Of a stretch of 64,000 nucleotides of DNA, positions 47,901 through 61,300 are shown one piece after another. The DNA is from Cubamyces lactineus (lineage: Eukaryota; Basidiomycota; Agaricomycetes; Polyporales; Polyporaceae). Made by a program: the position numbers and the translations under genes. Every line of letters starts with the position of its first letter. Position 1 is the first letter of the stretch. The DNA lies in assembly GCA_022376465.1 (NCBI GenBank), contig JACDTU010000032.1:62001-126000 (forward strand), given 5' to 3'. The notes beneath the pieces are model-generated. The model saw nothing but the letters and a program-made list of their open reading frames with translations, did not search any database and was not told the origin of the DNA.

Positions 47901-50900
47901 GTTGTGCGCCGTACGTACACCCCACAGCTTCCATGCATTGCTTGCGAGTTTAATTGCCCAATAAGCATACTGGATGTCCACGTTCAGGATTCGGCGACGA
48001 GCGCGGGCGATGGGCACCGTAAGTACGCACCTGTGTCGTCCATGCCGTCACTTCTCATCCCAAACGGGACGTTCGCAGCAGCGGCGTTGTGAAGTTATGT
48101 TGGGCGCAGGCAGGGAACATGTCAACCGGAGATCGTTATATGTGACAGGAGGTTGGTACGATGCGTCAACCTGTGAGATCGTCAGCCCAGCTCCGAGGAG
48201 ACATCGCTTACTTCGTCAACGCTAGTTGGATTGGCCGGGTCCATGGCACAGTTCGAGGAACATGCCGAAGTAGTTCCGCCAACCGCACAGCTTGGAAGTG
48301 TGTGCGCACTAGCAGATTCGAGCCAAGGATCGTCAGCTCGCTTCCTACACACGCTTGCAAATATGGCGCGAATCCGATATATGAAATTCTGCGCGTGGCC
48401 AGACGATCGGCGTGCACCATCGCAAGTACTCTGCTCGCGCCCATCACATGATCGCGACAAGGGGACCGTGGAGCAGCTTGAAGCCTAGCGCGATGTGCAT
48501 ACACTGCACCGCGCTCGGCGTTCCACACGAAGATGGAATCAAAGCCGCATAAGACGGGTTGAATGGGTCAGTCCAACCACACCACGATGGATGATCATCA
48601 TCGCATCCCCGCCCGAAGCCGTGCGTTATACGCGTCCCGATGCAGTACTGAAGAGAAGACGACGGTATTGAAACCCTGGCACATTCAGATCTCCCTGGAC
48701 GCCACAGTTGACCGGTCGACCCACCAAGACGTGCCGAAATCAGCCTCGCACTGCGCAGAGTACAGTAAGCACTTATTCGTGCCCATTGAGGCCACCAATA
48801 GGAGCAACAGAAGTGGCCAACAGAAGACACGGATGGATGAGATTCGGGCTCGGAAGTGGACGACGTCGACGCGGGAGGATCAGATGGTGGCGCTCCCTAG
48901 TGTCAGGCGTGTGCAAGAACATCCGCGGTTGCACCGTCTGCCGGACTCGGATTCAATTAGAGGCTCCACGCAAGGCATCTTGCGCAGGTGTTGTAAACCT
49001 GTACAATAGAACTCACATACACCGGGACGCTCACGTACAGTATCGCACACATGAAAATCCACGCAGATACCGAAAAGGGAGGACGAACGAACAAATGCAG
49101 CACGTACCAGTTCCGGAGACGAGCTGGCCATTTTGAAGGACGGCCAGGGGGCCGACGACAGCGTCGCGTTTCATGGCGAAAATTTCGAGTGCGTCCGTGA
49201 CGGACGCAAAGGTAGGGTCGAAGGCAGACGCGACACGGACGAAGGCGGGAAGGACCGCGCAGAACGCACGGCCAGGAAGCCCCATCGGCGGCGGTAGATC
49301 GCATGGAAGCCTAGAAGTCTAGACTCCAGACGCCCCAGCCGCAGTACGACCGAAACGAGTGTATGACCAGCTCTCCCGCTGCAGTGCAGCTGCAGCAGCA
49401 AGCCGACAGCCAGATCGGGCTCGGGGAGAGCCGTGACACGATCGCGACGGCGGCGGCGGCAACAACGACAACGCAGCAGGGACGGCAGCAGGCCACGAAC
49501 GACGTACAATAAGCAGCGAGTGCTTTGCACAGCTTGTTGCGACGATTCGCCCTAGAGCCTGAGAATGCACAGAGATCGCAGGGTGAGAGTGTCGCATAGC
49601 ACGTACGGCAGAGACTCGCACATGCCCGACTACGGCGCGGTATGCTTACAGTGCTAATCGAAGTAGCTCGGGTCCACGCATGCAGCATGTAGCGCTGTTG
49701 GTCCAAACCCTCGACTTGCCCGAGTGCACGGAGGAGACGTTCTACGCAGAAAACGTGGCTAACGGGGACATGAGAGCACGTACGCAAGAAGGGCAATGTC
49801 GCTTCCTTTCGGTACGAGCGACGTCGTTCAATCTGTCCATGTCAGCTTGCGTGCGTACGTCATGGCCTGTCGCCCGTCTTCGTTTCTTCGCCTTCGGCGC
49901 GGTCATGACCACCACGCTGCGCCGCGGGTTAGTCAGTGGATTGGCCTCCCCGCACAGCGGTACTGGCCCTCGCGCATCCTCGCACTTCGCCTCGGTCCCA
50001 GGCTGAAACGAGCAGGCGGGCGAGCGAATGCGGCATGCGTCGGCGCGGGGAGCATGACGGGATCGTTCGAGCGGAGAACGTCGAGAAGCGCGGCGGACGG
50101 GGCGCCGTGCTGCAGCGAAGCGTAGCAGTCAAAAGCTTGTACGGGCGCGGTCGCGCTCGGGACGGACCCCAGACCGAGATCGCGCCTCGCCGCTTCTCGT
50201 CTTCGTTCTCCGTCGGGCTTTTCAAAGCTTCACCGCTCGCCGAAGAAGCGCCCCGCCCGCCGACGCGGGAAGGCGCATTCGAGCACGTCCGCGAACAGCG
50301 CACGGACACGTGTTCGAGGGAGCTGGGTCAGGAAGGATCGCGGTCGGCGACGTACGCGTTCTCCTCGGGTGGGTTGTGCTCGGGCGAGGCGTCGCATACC
50401 GAGTGCACCTCGAGCCAGGGCCGAGAGACGTCGTCGAGGTCAAAGTCACTCTGTCGTCGAGCGTGACGCTAGAGCGATGCGAGGGGCGCCTAGCGAGCTG
50501 ACAGGCTCGCTGACGCGCCCCCGAGCCTGCTCTTGATCCTGCAGGGACGCAAAGTCAAGAGCATCAGCGTTGACCGCAACCAGGCTTTCCTCTCCACACA
50601 GCCTGCGCATACGATGTCGCGGATCGTCGTCATCGACATCGTCGCTACGTGCGCGAGGCACGCGATGTGGCCTCGTCGTCTCGTTGGTGGGAAGAGTCCG
50701 GGGGTGGGATGCTCGGAATCATGCGGGTTACGTAGCGTGCGGCAGCTTCCCAAGCTTCTGCGCAGTGCGAGCAGCGAACGGCATCCGGACGCCCAGCTGA
50801 TCAGACCGCAGGCGTGCATGTAGGTGGTGGGTCTGGGATCTCACAACATTCACGATGGCAAGACATGCAAATGGGGAACGTACACAGCTACGAGCCCGGG

Positions 50901-51639
50901 ACGGCTAGACTGCATTCGGAGCTGGTTTGTTCGCCGTACGTTGTGCTCAGATGGCGGTTGGAGCCCGCCTTGATCGAAGTTGGGGTACGATGGGATTCAG
51001 GAAGGGATGGGCAGATGGGGATGACCATGGCCCTAGAGGACCGTGTGTGCACAAGATGCATACAGCCGGAGAGCACTGACTGCAGAGGACGCCGCGGATT
51101 GACACATGGTCGAGGAGAACACCCCCGGGTGGGGTGGGTTCCGAGCGAAGCGCGCACAAAGTCCGAGGGCACGGAATCAACAACCTGCGGCTAACGCTCG
51201 TGCAGAGAACACGGTGGCAGGTGTCCGTCGCCTGGACGATGGAAGAGGGTTTGTCAATGTGAGAATGGCGAGAATGGGAAGCGCGCGGGAAGCTGTTCGG
51301 TCCACGGTGCGTATGACGCTTCGGGAAGGACAGACGCGGATGGACGGGACCGATCAGCGGAAAAGACGCGTCCCGGGTGCACCGTGCACGCGTCGACAAG
51401 ACGCGTTCGACGCGTCCAAAGTGTCCTGAAAGGCCGAAAGGGGTGGGCGCAGTGAATGTGGCGTGGCGCCTCATTCGCTGGGACGAGACTTGACGGACGC
51501 AAGAGAGAAACCGACCGGAACAGAAAGCATTGGAGAGATGGGGGTCTTGGGTCACGCGGCAGACACGCGAGCAGAGTCGCGTGTCATGGGGGATGCTTCT
51601 AAGTGATGTAATGCGTGAGTTGGGCAGGAGCAGGAGCAG
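44991..51639. other. Gene-poor GC-rich stretch
   Basis: No supported gene over about 6.6 kb. Coding-like fragments appear on both strands. The best are on the minus strand at about 50330-50660: DADALDFASLQDQEQARGRV-type and SDFDLDDVSRPWLEVHS readings, in two different frames. None assembles. A GTGCGTGCGTGC patch lies near 46018. Confidence 0.35.
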
Positions 51640-52340
51640 GAGAGGATCAGGCGGGAGGAGAAATGCGGCGGGGCCGGGAAGCGAGAGAGGGGCGGGCTGC
51701 GATAGGAGGAGAGTGTTCACTGGGCAGCAACGTGGCGGCCGCGATGAGCCGTATGACAGTTGGTGGCGTCGCCATCAATAAAGGGGGTGACAGCAAACAG
51801 TAATAATACGATGCGCGGGCGTACAGTACAGATGCAAAGGCGGTCGCAGCCGCAGGGGTATGCGGGAGGGAAGGCGTGGGCGTCGGGAACAGAGTTGGCT
51901 TGGGTGGGAAGGGCGACGGATGCACGGGAAGGGAGGCCGGAGAGGGAGCGGACGATGGAGGACGTTGACGAGGGAGGGGAGCAAGTTGGTGGGTGTACTT
52001 GCGTTATCGTCCGAGAGACGCGGATAATCTTGCGGGGGAAGGGGAAAAAGTGTCTCGGGAAGACATACTTCCGCGCACATGGCATACCTGGAAATGGACA
52101 GATTGCGTGTTGAGTGCCAGAAGAGGCATGTTGATGACGGAGGAGGGGAGGCCAATGGGAGAAAGGGGGCAAATTAAAATAATGAGAGCAGAGGGATGGA
52201 AGGAAGAAGGGGGACGGAAGGGGAGGGGATCGGGAGGGAAATCTGAGGGGATGCGGAGATTGAAAGGAAAATGTATTGGGAAGGGAGGGTGATGGGAGAA
52301 GACTGGCGATTCCAGATCCGCTGGGGAGGGGGGAAGATCT
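51640..52340 (+). other. Purine-rich tract upstream of the C2H2 gene
   Basis: About 700 bp in which the plus strand is dominated by G and A (AGG and GGGAGGG runs). It switches to pyrimidine-rich sequence at about 52530-52700, across the translation start of the C2H2 gene. Likely a promoter or leader feature; long antisense open frames here are by-products of the composition. Confidence 0.6.
52209..52238 (+). other. G-quadruplex-type motif
   Basis: Five G runs (5, 4, 4, 3 and 3 G) separated by loops of 6, 1, 3 and 1 bases, within the purine-rich tract about 350 nt upstream of the C2H2 start codon. It matches the standard G3+N1-7 pattern. Folding is not shown. Confidence 0.5.
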
Positions 52341-52587
52341 GGATAGACCCTGAGACGCGGTGGGCGTCTGTTCGCGTTCTGTGGACGAGAGACGCGAAGA
52401 GGGCGGAAAAAGACGCCCGGGTGGCTGCTCCTCACGCGCACGCGCACGGCTTCGCTCAGGCAGAGGCTCAGACTTTGGCTCAGCGGACGCGGACGCGGAA
52501 GGCGAAAGAGGATAATATGTTGATCGTCTCCTCCTCCCCGTCTTTCTTTTCCTCTCGCCTCCTCCGGCTCCGTCTCTCTTTCCGTCC

Positions 52588-55360
52588 ATGCTCCTCCATC
52601 CTCCCCAGCACCCTCTCCCGTCCTCCGCCATCGCCCACTACAACGTCCTCCAGCAGCCCTCCGCCGTCCCCCTTCCTCTCCCTCCTCGCGCGACGCCCCG
52701 CTCTCTTGCCGCCGTGGACAACCTCCCCCTCCAGCCACTCCACAACGCCAACCGTGCAGGAGAGCACAGGCACACCGACTCCCCCCTGGAGCACCCACAC
52801 AGCTACCACTATGTCCCCCGCCCCCAACCGGCGCAATCCTCTCCGAGTCCCGACGCGATGTACCACCACCCGCATGCACATTCCTTGTACGACGAGCAGC
52901 AACAGCACCAGCAGCACCACAGCACGCAGACTAATCAATCCATCCCTCCACCTCCGAACGGTCCCTCGGACTTCGATCAGCCTCGCCAGCAGCCTCCCTC
53001 CATCCACACAGGTAACCTACTCTACCCCGCAGAGTCCGCGAACTACACCCCATCGCCGCTCTCATCTCCTACGGAGAACCCGATCACGTCCCAATCCTCC
53101 GCTTCCCGCCAGTTCTCCTTCCCTCAGCCCATGAGCGCGCCCCACAACCAGAACGCGTTCGCCAGGTATGAGAACGATCCTGCCCTTCCACGCTACCCCT
53201 TCCCCAATCAGACCCTGGACCGCCGAATGTCTGAGCCCGTACTCGGTGCCGGTCGCCAAACGTACGCCCAGCCGCCGCCTCCCGCGCATCATGATACATT
53301 TGCGTATTCGGCCGCATCTTCAGCCACGATGATCCAACCTTCGCCGCTTTCCCCGCGGCCCTCGTCTGCTTACTCGTCGTATGGCTCGTATCCTGGCCAT
53401 GAACGCGATAACAGTGGTGCGTCCATCGGCTCCGCAGGTGTTCCAGAACCCTACGCACACTCCGCTGCTCCCGCGTGGGGATCAGGTGTCAAACACTCTG
53501 ATTTGGACCAGGACTCAGCCTTGACTAGCTCTCCGCTCTCACCTTTGTATGCTGCTAGTGCGGCGAGCGGTTCAGACGCGTCCGCCACGGGCCTGCCGTC
53601 GCCGCCCTCGCAATCCCGCCCGTCGCCCTCAATACCATCCGCCCAAACAACGACGCGACCGCCGCAGTCGTCTCAAACAAGCCCCAACACCCCTCGTTCA
53701 TCTGCGAACAGCAAGACGTATTCCTTTGTGTCACTTCCTGGGAACGCGGTGAAGAAGCGGCCGCGCCGACGATACGATGAGATCGAGCGGCTCTATCAAT
53801 GCAGGTGCGCCCATCTACCGCATCCGTCCCCCCTCGTGCACGGTCTTTACTCTACCGCCCATGTCCTGTCCCCCGATTTGTACACTTCCTGCCACTCAAT
53901 CATATCCCATATTTTTACACGACCTTCACGCTTCTGCCGTAACTTCTGCTCGGTCGAACAATCGGTTACTGAGACATCGGCCTTTTTTCTGAATACTGCA
54001 GTTGGCCAGGCTGTACGAAGGCGTATGGCACCTTGAATCATCTGAACGCCCACGTCACGATGCAGCGGCATGGTTCAAAGCGCAGCCCCAACGGTATGTG
54101 CTTTTGCGCCGCAATACCCGCACGACACATACGCTCATGGACATATCAATCCACTCTCCCGGTCTGTATATGTCGTACTATGCATACCCGGGATGTGTGC
54201 GATCTTCTTCGTCAACAGAATTCAAGGAGCTCCGCAAGCAATGGCGGCAGCAGAAGAAGGAACAGGAAGAGCAAGAACGAGAGCGAGAGCGCGAAGCGGT
54301 CCATGTCCAGGCAATGGCCATGCGGGAGATGCAGCAGTTCGCACATCACGCTCAGATGACCGAGTATGACCATCACCGGCACGTTCGCCGACGGCTAAGT
54401 ATGGTCGAGCCGTACCCCGACCCCCATGTGCACCCGCACTCGCTGCCTGGCCATTCGTATCTGCATAGCGCGATGCAAGGCCAGGGACCCGGTCCGGGAC
54501 CAGTCCAAAGCGCGTTTGGTGGACAACCGCAGAGCGCACCGCCGTTCAGTTCTCTGCAAGGACCAGGTATGGGCATGGAAACGCGGTACGGTTTGGCGTC
54601 ACCCGCAGACGAGCTGTCCCAGTTCCGCTATCCCCCGCCCCAGCATTCGCAGGTCAACCAGGGCCTTCCCTCGATGAACATGCATCATCCTACCGGCCCA
54701 GAGGACGATATCTACTTCCGGAATCCTGTCGGTTCCGGTCAGCCCATCCCTACTCAGCACGGCGAGCCTGTGGGTCCGAACTGGGGCACTCCGCACTCGC
54801 CTCATCAACATGTTCATCCCCAGACGCCGGGGACGCAACATCACCATGCGCACGGAATCCGTCCCATTCAGCCGTTCTACACGGCATCTGGGGCGAGCTC
54901 GTCCATCACTCTTCCACCTCCTCATGCCCTCGGCACGCTCTCTGTATCTGCACCGAACCCAAGCCCTCTCTCGAGCTCCACTTTCCCCCCTCTTGGCCCC
55001 AGCACGGGTCCTGGCCCTGCGCTCGGTGGGCCACAGGAAGTCAGCCTAGGCTTGCCTACCCCTGTCGGTCCCAACACGGAGAGTGGTTCCCCTACGCCCG
55101 AATTGGCCGCGCACGTCTCGCTCGGTTCGAACAGGCTTCCGCCTGACTCGACGCTCCTCACGCCTTTGCCCGGCTACGAACCGGAAATGGAGCACGGCGA
55201 TATCGAGCGTGTTCGCGACGATCACGACCGCGATCGGGTCAGGGACTACGTACGGGACCGCGACGACCGCGACCGGAACGCCTGGGACCGCGGCCGGGAC
55301 CGCGACCGGTACTATGTGAGTAACGGCCAAGGCAATGGGCGTGACCAGCAGTACGAGTAA
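52588..55360 (+). CDS. C2H2 zinc-finger transcription factor
   Basis: Three exons, 52588-53804, 54002-54093 and 54219-55360, give 816 residues; introns of 197 and 125 nt. The first ~390 residues are Pro/Ser/Gln/His-rich and disordered. A single zinc finger spans the first intron: C405-x4-C410-x12-H423-x5-H429, in the context RRRYDEIERLYQC, then SWPGCTKAYGTLNHLNAHV and MQRHGSKRSPN, joining EFKELRKQWRQQKKEQ. This single-finger block followed by a basic helix is conserved in a group of fungal C2H2 regulators; I cannot assign it to a named developmental factor with certainty. The rest is Pro/His/Gly-rich and ends in an Arg/Asp alternating tail (DRDRVRDYVRDRDDRDR). The start ATG is the first in frame; a later Met (MYHHPHAHS) is possible. 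Confidence 0.85.
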
Positions 55361-58300
55361 ACCTCCTGCTCTCGTCGATCTTTCGGAGTCTCTCGGGGAG
55401 ACGATGGCAGATCCTCTCGCTGCGGTGCGTCACGATCTTGCCTCGTCTCGCCAGATGCCTCCCTCGACGCTTGTAGTGTGCTGCAAACTGGCGCGATCCG
55501 TCTTCATGCTCCCCAGGTACTCTGCTCAGTCACCTGACAACCGACCGGCGTACCCCACCCGTCCCTTCCTGCCCACATATGTCCGACTACCCCCACACAC
55601 CTGTCTGTCAACGGGTCCACATAATCAGCGTGCCTGGTGCATAACGCACGAGGCTCGAGCCGCCCACCACGCACCCACATAACAAACGTTGCTCGCGCCC
55701 GCGACGCGAAACCCTATCATCCTCCTGCGTCTCCTCTTTTTATTGCTCCATCTGTTTGTCTCCCAAAGTGTCATCTCTGCCCCAACCAACAAATGAACGC
55801 GCCTCCAAAGCCACACTGCGCGCCGCCTCACACAATATCTTCTATTCCCGTCTCTTGTTTCTTCGCCTACCCTGCTCCCGCCTCTCTCAACAAGCCCCCG
55901 TTTCCTCCCCCCTCCGGATCAACACATATGATACGGACAGTGTATAGTCGGTTTATTGTGTACCTGTACGGTAGTAGATACCTCTAGTTCGTTCTTGGTA
56001 TACATAGCACGCCTGTTTGGTTTACGTTGGTACATCTACCGCACCCTCTGGATTTCCATTCCTCATCTTTTCCTATCTTCACGTGTCTGTCTACCCCCGA
56101 TCCTTTGATCGTTCCTATGTCTGTTTCTCGCGCTCACGTCCAGGGAACAAGGTTACTCCCTCCGCTGGCGTGAGGCGCGTCTCCTGCGCGCCTTTACACG
56201 TAGTACATGCCCTATTCGACCTTCGCCCGTTCTCACTCCACTGTATCTTCGCCTCCAGTTTGTACATAGTACCTATTGCCGCGCGCGCGTTCCGTAGTAT
56301 CTTCACGTTATTAGCTCCATCTTGTCTCCGCACAACTCCCACACTTTTTCGCCCCGTCGCCCATGCCAGTGCCCACACCCCCTTCGACTGGGGCTTCGAA
56401 TCCTTCCCAACGAATCTCCGTGCACCTTCGTTCGCCACTCGCGCGCGCGCACCCACTTCTACCCTTACGTACATAGTTTACATACTGTACAGCACTACCA
56501 TCTATCACCCACAGGCATTTTTTCGCAGTGTACCACCTGTAAATACTGTATTCAACTCCCTGCGCCTTATCTCGCCCTCGTCCCCCGCGCTTGCGCCAGC
56601 TGTGCCCACGCCCTCCTGTGTGGCTTGAGACCTGTCATCAATCTAGGGGGAGGCCCAGCCGCGTCCGCTCTCCTGGCAGTAGCTCACTGTCTTGGGCCGC
56701 TCTGGTTCCTGAGGCCGGCGTTGTCGCTCGTATCTCATGCGTCTCGTGAGCTGCATTTCGCGCAAACGGGTCCTGCACGTCTATCACGGCTCCTGTCCTG
56801 CCGCGCCCCCAAATGAAGCCCGAAGAGCTCGGCCTGCGCACCGTCACGGTCATGCCGCCACGATCGGACACCGCCTGGGGGTGACTTTGATATCATATGG
56901 TGAACAACTGTCATTCATGTGCTGATTACGGCGCGCGGGTGCGGGCCCCCAGCTCGTGGCAACTGGTCGCCGACGGCTAACCGCTGAACAAAGTGGCCCG
57001 TCGCAGCCGGTGCGACTGGTTCGACAGACGTTCGACGTCGCCAAGAAGCCTTCGGACGGGACATGATGGCGAGGGCGATCGGGTCGACCGGTGCGCGCCA
57101 CCAACAATCCTAGCGATTGTAATTCCACGATGCCTGCGCAATCACCCATAACGATATCGCGCCGCGCGGCGGTGCGACAGGCCAACAGCAGTAAAGTGTA
57201 TGACACGGCTGAAGGCGGAACCTACTCACATATTAAACACGCGTGCACCGCTGCGAGCACGTGTAGGACGGAGCGGTCTGCGGACTGGCACCGATGGTGA
57301 TAGGATGTGCCAGGGAAGAAGGAACCGCCGAGAAGCTGGGGACGGGAGCTGCACGATCGCACATGTATCCCGCGTCGGGCCCACGGACCAGGCTGGCGAG
57401 CCTCAGATAACGTGCATGCAACAATGGTTCTGCGACCAAGTGCGCGGGGTCTTCCCTTCGCACGACGTTCGCAGAAGCGCACCGGGAAGAATATGGACCG
57501 CAGGCCACGACGCGCGCTGCGCCATGCAGTAAACCACACAGTACGCGCCGTGCATCATTGACTGCCAATGTGCACGAAGTCTTGTACCGCGTGTGCAGAG
57601 TCTGGAGCAGGGAAGCGGATGGTGCTGCGCGGCATGAGTAAACCGTCGGTGAATGAGAGCTGCTAGCGATGCGGTCGTGAGCTCCAGCCCACAATCACGC
57701 GTTCGAAGAAGAACAGAATCCTTAGAAGCCGGAAGGTGCAAGGACGCCCGTCAGCTGGTGCGTCATCGGCCCAGCGAACGAGCGGTGAAGATGGGTCACT
57801 GGACTCACCCGCGTGAGCATGCGCAGACGATGGGTGAGAGAAATGCCGCAGAGTCGTTATGCAGCACAAGTGAGTTGGGTTCGTGAACACTGCTGCAAGT
57901 CACTGATTCTCCTCTCTTGCCAGCCTGACAAGTTATCGGAGTGAGGGGGAGCAGGAACATCGGGATTTGGAGAGTAATGATTCAGCGGTAGATGGAGTCG
58001 ATCGATCTCAACCGACGCAAGGCAGTCTGGGTGTGGCTGGATGGGTGCACAGTTAGCCGATATAATTTGCGGAGGGAAGGCCAGGAAAGAGGCGATATTA
58101 GGAAGTGTGAAGCCCGGGAAGGTATTTTAAAAAGGATACGCGAAAGAAGGGAGAAGAGAAGCGGATAGAAGCTCCGGAGAACGCGGCAGAGAAGTGCGGA
58201 TGACAATAGGGAAAAGCCCGGGCATTGATGCTGGAGAGAGTAAGAGCACCGAGGAATTTGCCCGAGTGCACGAAGCTGCGCATCGAAAGGTGAAGGACGC

Positions 58301-61300
58301 AATGGTGAGAAAGATCCCTCCGGCAAACGCGTATGAGTGGGAGCCGACATCAAGTACGAGAATATCGGTATGGTCAGATATTGTGACAGCATTCAGAACA
58401 CTACGATTGGTCCCGATGTATGCGATGAGAAGGGGGGAATTTGCGACATGTCGTTCTCGCGAACCCGGAGAAATGTCTGAATCTGCCGAAAAAAACCATC
58501 GACGTACCTTGAGAAGGGGCCGCTGGAGGAGGTCACTATGGGCGTATGGCGATGTCCGGCTAGCTGGCACGTTTTCATGCCCAATTCTACGGCCGCCAGC
58601 TCGAGGAGGATCCTGCACTAGAGGGTGGTATTTAACGAGCTCCTGCGTGCGAAGCTTGCTTGGCGATGTGCACTTGTATCGACGTTGATCCCATCGGTCG
58701 AGATATCTACGCGCTGCAACGTAATTAAAGACTCGGAGACTTCAGAACGTACGCTGTTCATGAATGTGCGAGTGGAAAGCATACTCAAGTTCCAGTGGAA
58801 AGTTGTTCTTCGCATCACTGATAGAAGAAGCACAGTTCTGTGCGAAGTCGTTAGGCAGAGTGTCCCCCGGCGTTCTCACCCGCGGTTCAGCCAGGGTTCC
58901 GCAGTATCCCCAACACGGATGCTCCGTCAGTGAGGATGTCCTGAGGGTAGAGATCCACAATGTATGCTGATTGAGAAAGTTGTGGTGTGCGCTGAGTCGG
59001 CGCTAGATCAAGAGTACACAGCAGGTCACTGGGAGCGCGCAGGAGATGGGCCGCAAGTGCACCGCAGCTACTGCAAGTGTCGAGCAACATGGATGGGCGG
59101 GCAGGGAGCGGAGACGGGATGGTCGATATGTTGTTGCTTATGACTTGAAGTTGCACCCAGCCTTGAGTCGATGACATCAGCGTCCAACACATCCGCCAGA
59201 GGACGTTCTGGCAGAACATGTCAGTTTTGACAGCTCGTGAGCAGATCAGGAGGAGTGGAGCGACCTCATTCGTTCATGTGTGGACCAGCTCGAGACGGAG
59301 GATAAGAGAAAATACGCCAACTCGATTGGTCGAACCAATGTTCATTTCATAATAACGAGATGCCTCATCTTGCATGAGCCACTACTCGGGTGCGGCCGTA
59401 AGCAACACAAACGATCATCGCCGCGGAAATGTACTTCGCCTGAGTGCGTTTGACTGCCGCAAGATGGCGATTGCGAGAGCAAGGATCCTGGGTCCCCGGG
59501 GGAAGCGGAACGCTGATAGTGGGAAGTGTTCTTTGAATTGGCGTGAAGAAGCGACGTCGACGCGGCGAAGGAGCCCTTGTCCGAGTTATTACAGTTCACT
59601 CTGGAGTCTGGACAATTCAAACGATACGTATACGGCGGGGAAGCGGTTTGTGGGCGGGGGACGCACTGACGCCGTGAGAGTAATTTAACCATTTTCTATG
59701 CTTGCGGGGCTTGTGTGAATATCTGTACGTAGACATGACGGCAGGTCTGGACTGGAGAAATAAGCTCGCACATTTGTCATATTCCTGAATACACTTCACA
59801 GAAGTATACTCGACGCGATGCCGACCGACGTGTACAAGCCGCGGCCGCAGCGTAGGTGTGTTGTCGTCGACTGAAGATGAGGATCGCGATTGACATGCCT
59901 GACCATGATCCCGCGCGCCTGGCTTGATCCAACAACGCGCACAGAATTGACGACAAATTGAAAAACACACGATGGACACGATTTCGCGGACGGGATGTAA
60001 TTCCAGACAAGCCGAGTGCCGAATCGGGAGAGGTCGAGGAGGGAAAGATGAAAGAAAGACGTCGGCGCGTGTGACGCGCGCTGATCTGCGGAGACGGCTT
60101 CTAGAATTCCAGAAGGCGAACTTCCTCCGCATCACGTTTCAGGGAAGAAGAGCCATCTTTGCATCCCTTCCAAAGGCGCTTCCCGTCTGCCACGCGAGGG
60201 AGAGCCAGATCCATGGGCCCGGAAAAGGAACTTCTGGAAGAAGGTTGGACAAGCGAACGCTCTGCTACGTCTGCCGATGTCAGTGTGGATGCCTCGATGC
60301 TCTCTTGCCGTCTTCGCCACAGTTCACCTACCGGCCAAGATGCGTCCCCATCCACCCAGGCGTTCGTGCCCACTCTCTTCTCTGTATCATTCGCAGCATG
60401 GACGTCCTCATTCTCCTCGTGAGTCCTTCCTGACCTACTCTTCTTCCCAAGATCGTCCAAGCACCTGCATCTGGCTTGGTGAACACTACTAGACTACTAG
60501 ATATCTATGTCTTTCTACCATATCCTGCAGGGATGCATTTGCAATGACCAAACGCATGGAATTCACGCTTTGGGTCCGCGGGTGGAACCTCCACGGACAT
60601 TCGGCCGCCATCCTCCGCTATAGCTTCGTCGCGTTTGCCGATACAATCTTTGAGCATTCATCATGCGCCTCGTGCCATACGCACCTCCTTGGAACGACGT
60701 ATCGGACAGAACAGGCACACGCCTTGCGTTCTGATTTGTCCGCACTGGGAGTCTGGGATGTTTCGCTCGCCAAGTAGAACTGAACTGACATGCAACCCAG
60801 ATTTTTTCGGAGCTCCGAGCGTACCGGTGTCCGACGCAATACGTATACTGGTGTGCACAACTCTTCGAGGCCTTGCCGCCTGCAACATCCAGCCATCCGC
60901 AAGTATTGCCTAACCAGAGGCGTTGGGACCATGCGTCTTGGCCGTGGCCTGTACCTCTAGCACGTACAAGACCGGCCTACAGGTGCATGAGGAGCTCCCG
61001 CTCGTGAACCCACCGCGTCTTTCCTGCCCGTCAAGAGTTTCATGGCACCGCGTGCCATTCGCAACTGACCATATGTAGACCGAAGGAATGGTCGCGGCGT
61101 TGAGCTTAAGGAGACACCCCAATGAAGCTCGCATGACATCGGTTGGCAAGCCGTTCTATCAGAGCCAGCACCATGATGGCTTAGCACCGCAGAAAGCCGT
61201 GATTTTATTCGCCTCCTCGCCATTTGTCCCCTATAGGCCGCTTGACGGCGGGACATTGCATGGAGCGGGCGCGGAGGCACGTCCCATTGTTGGCCCATTT

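Noticed and set aside
48160..49010. Coding-like frames on both strands (for example EEHAEVVPPTAQLGSVCAL plus, YIGFAPYLQACVGSELTIL minus)
   Set aside because: Equally good readings on opposite strands with no domain or splice support; likely chance in GC-rich DNA.
50947..51720. 257-codon open frame on the minus strand
   Set aside because: Pro/Ser/Arg-rich reading with no domain, next to and partly antisense to strongly biased purine-rich DNA; no splice or promoter support.
51717..52879. Long minus-strand open frames of about 290-300 codons in two frames
   Set aside because: Both come from the complement of the purine-rich tract and overlap the C2H2 start. Two overlapping long frames in different phases indicate compositional artefact.
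58190..58690. Plus-strand 164-codon frame and nearby minus-strand frames
   Set aside because: Competing readings on both strands, no recognisable domain, no consistent splice sites.
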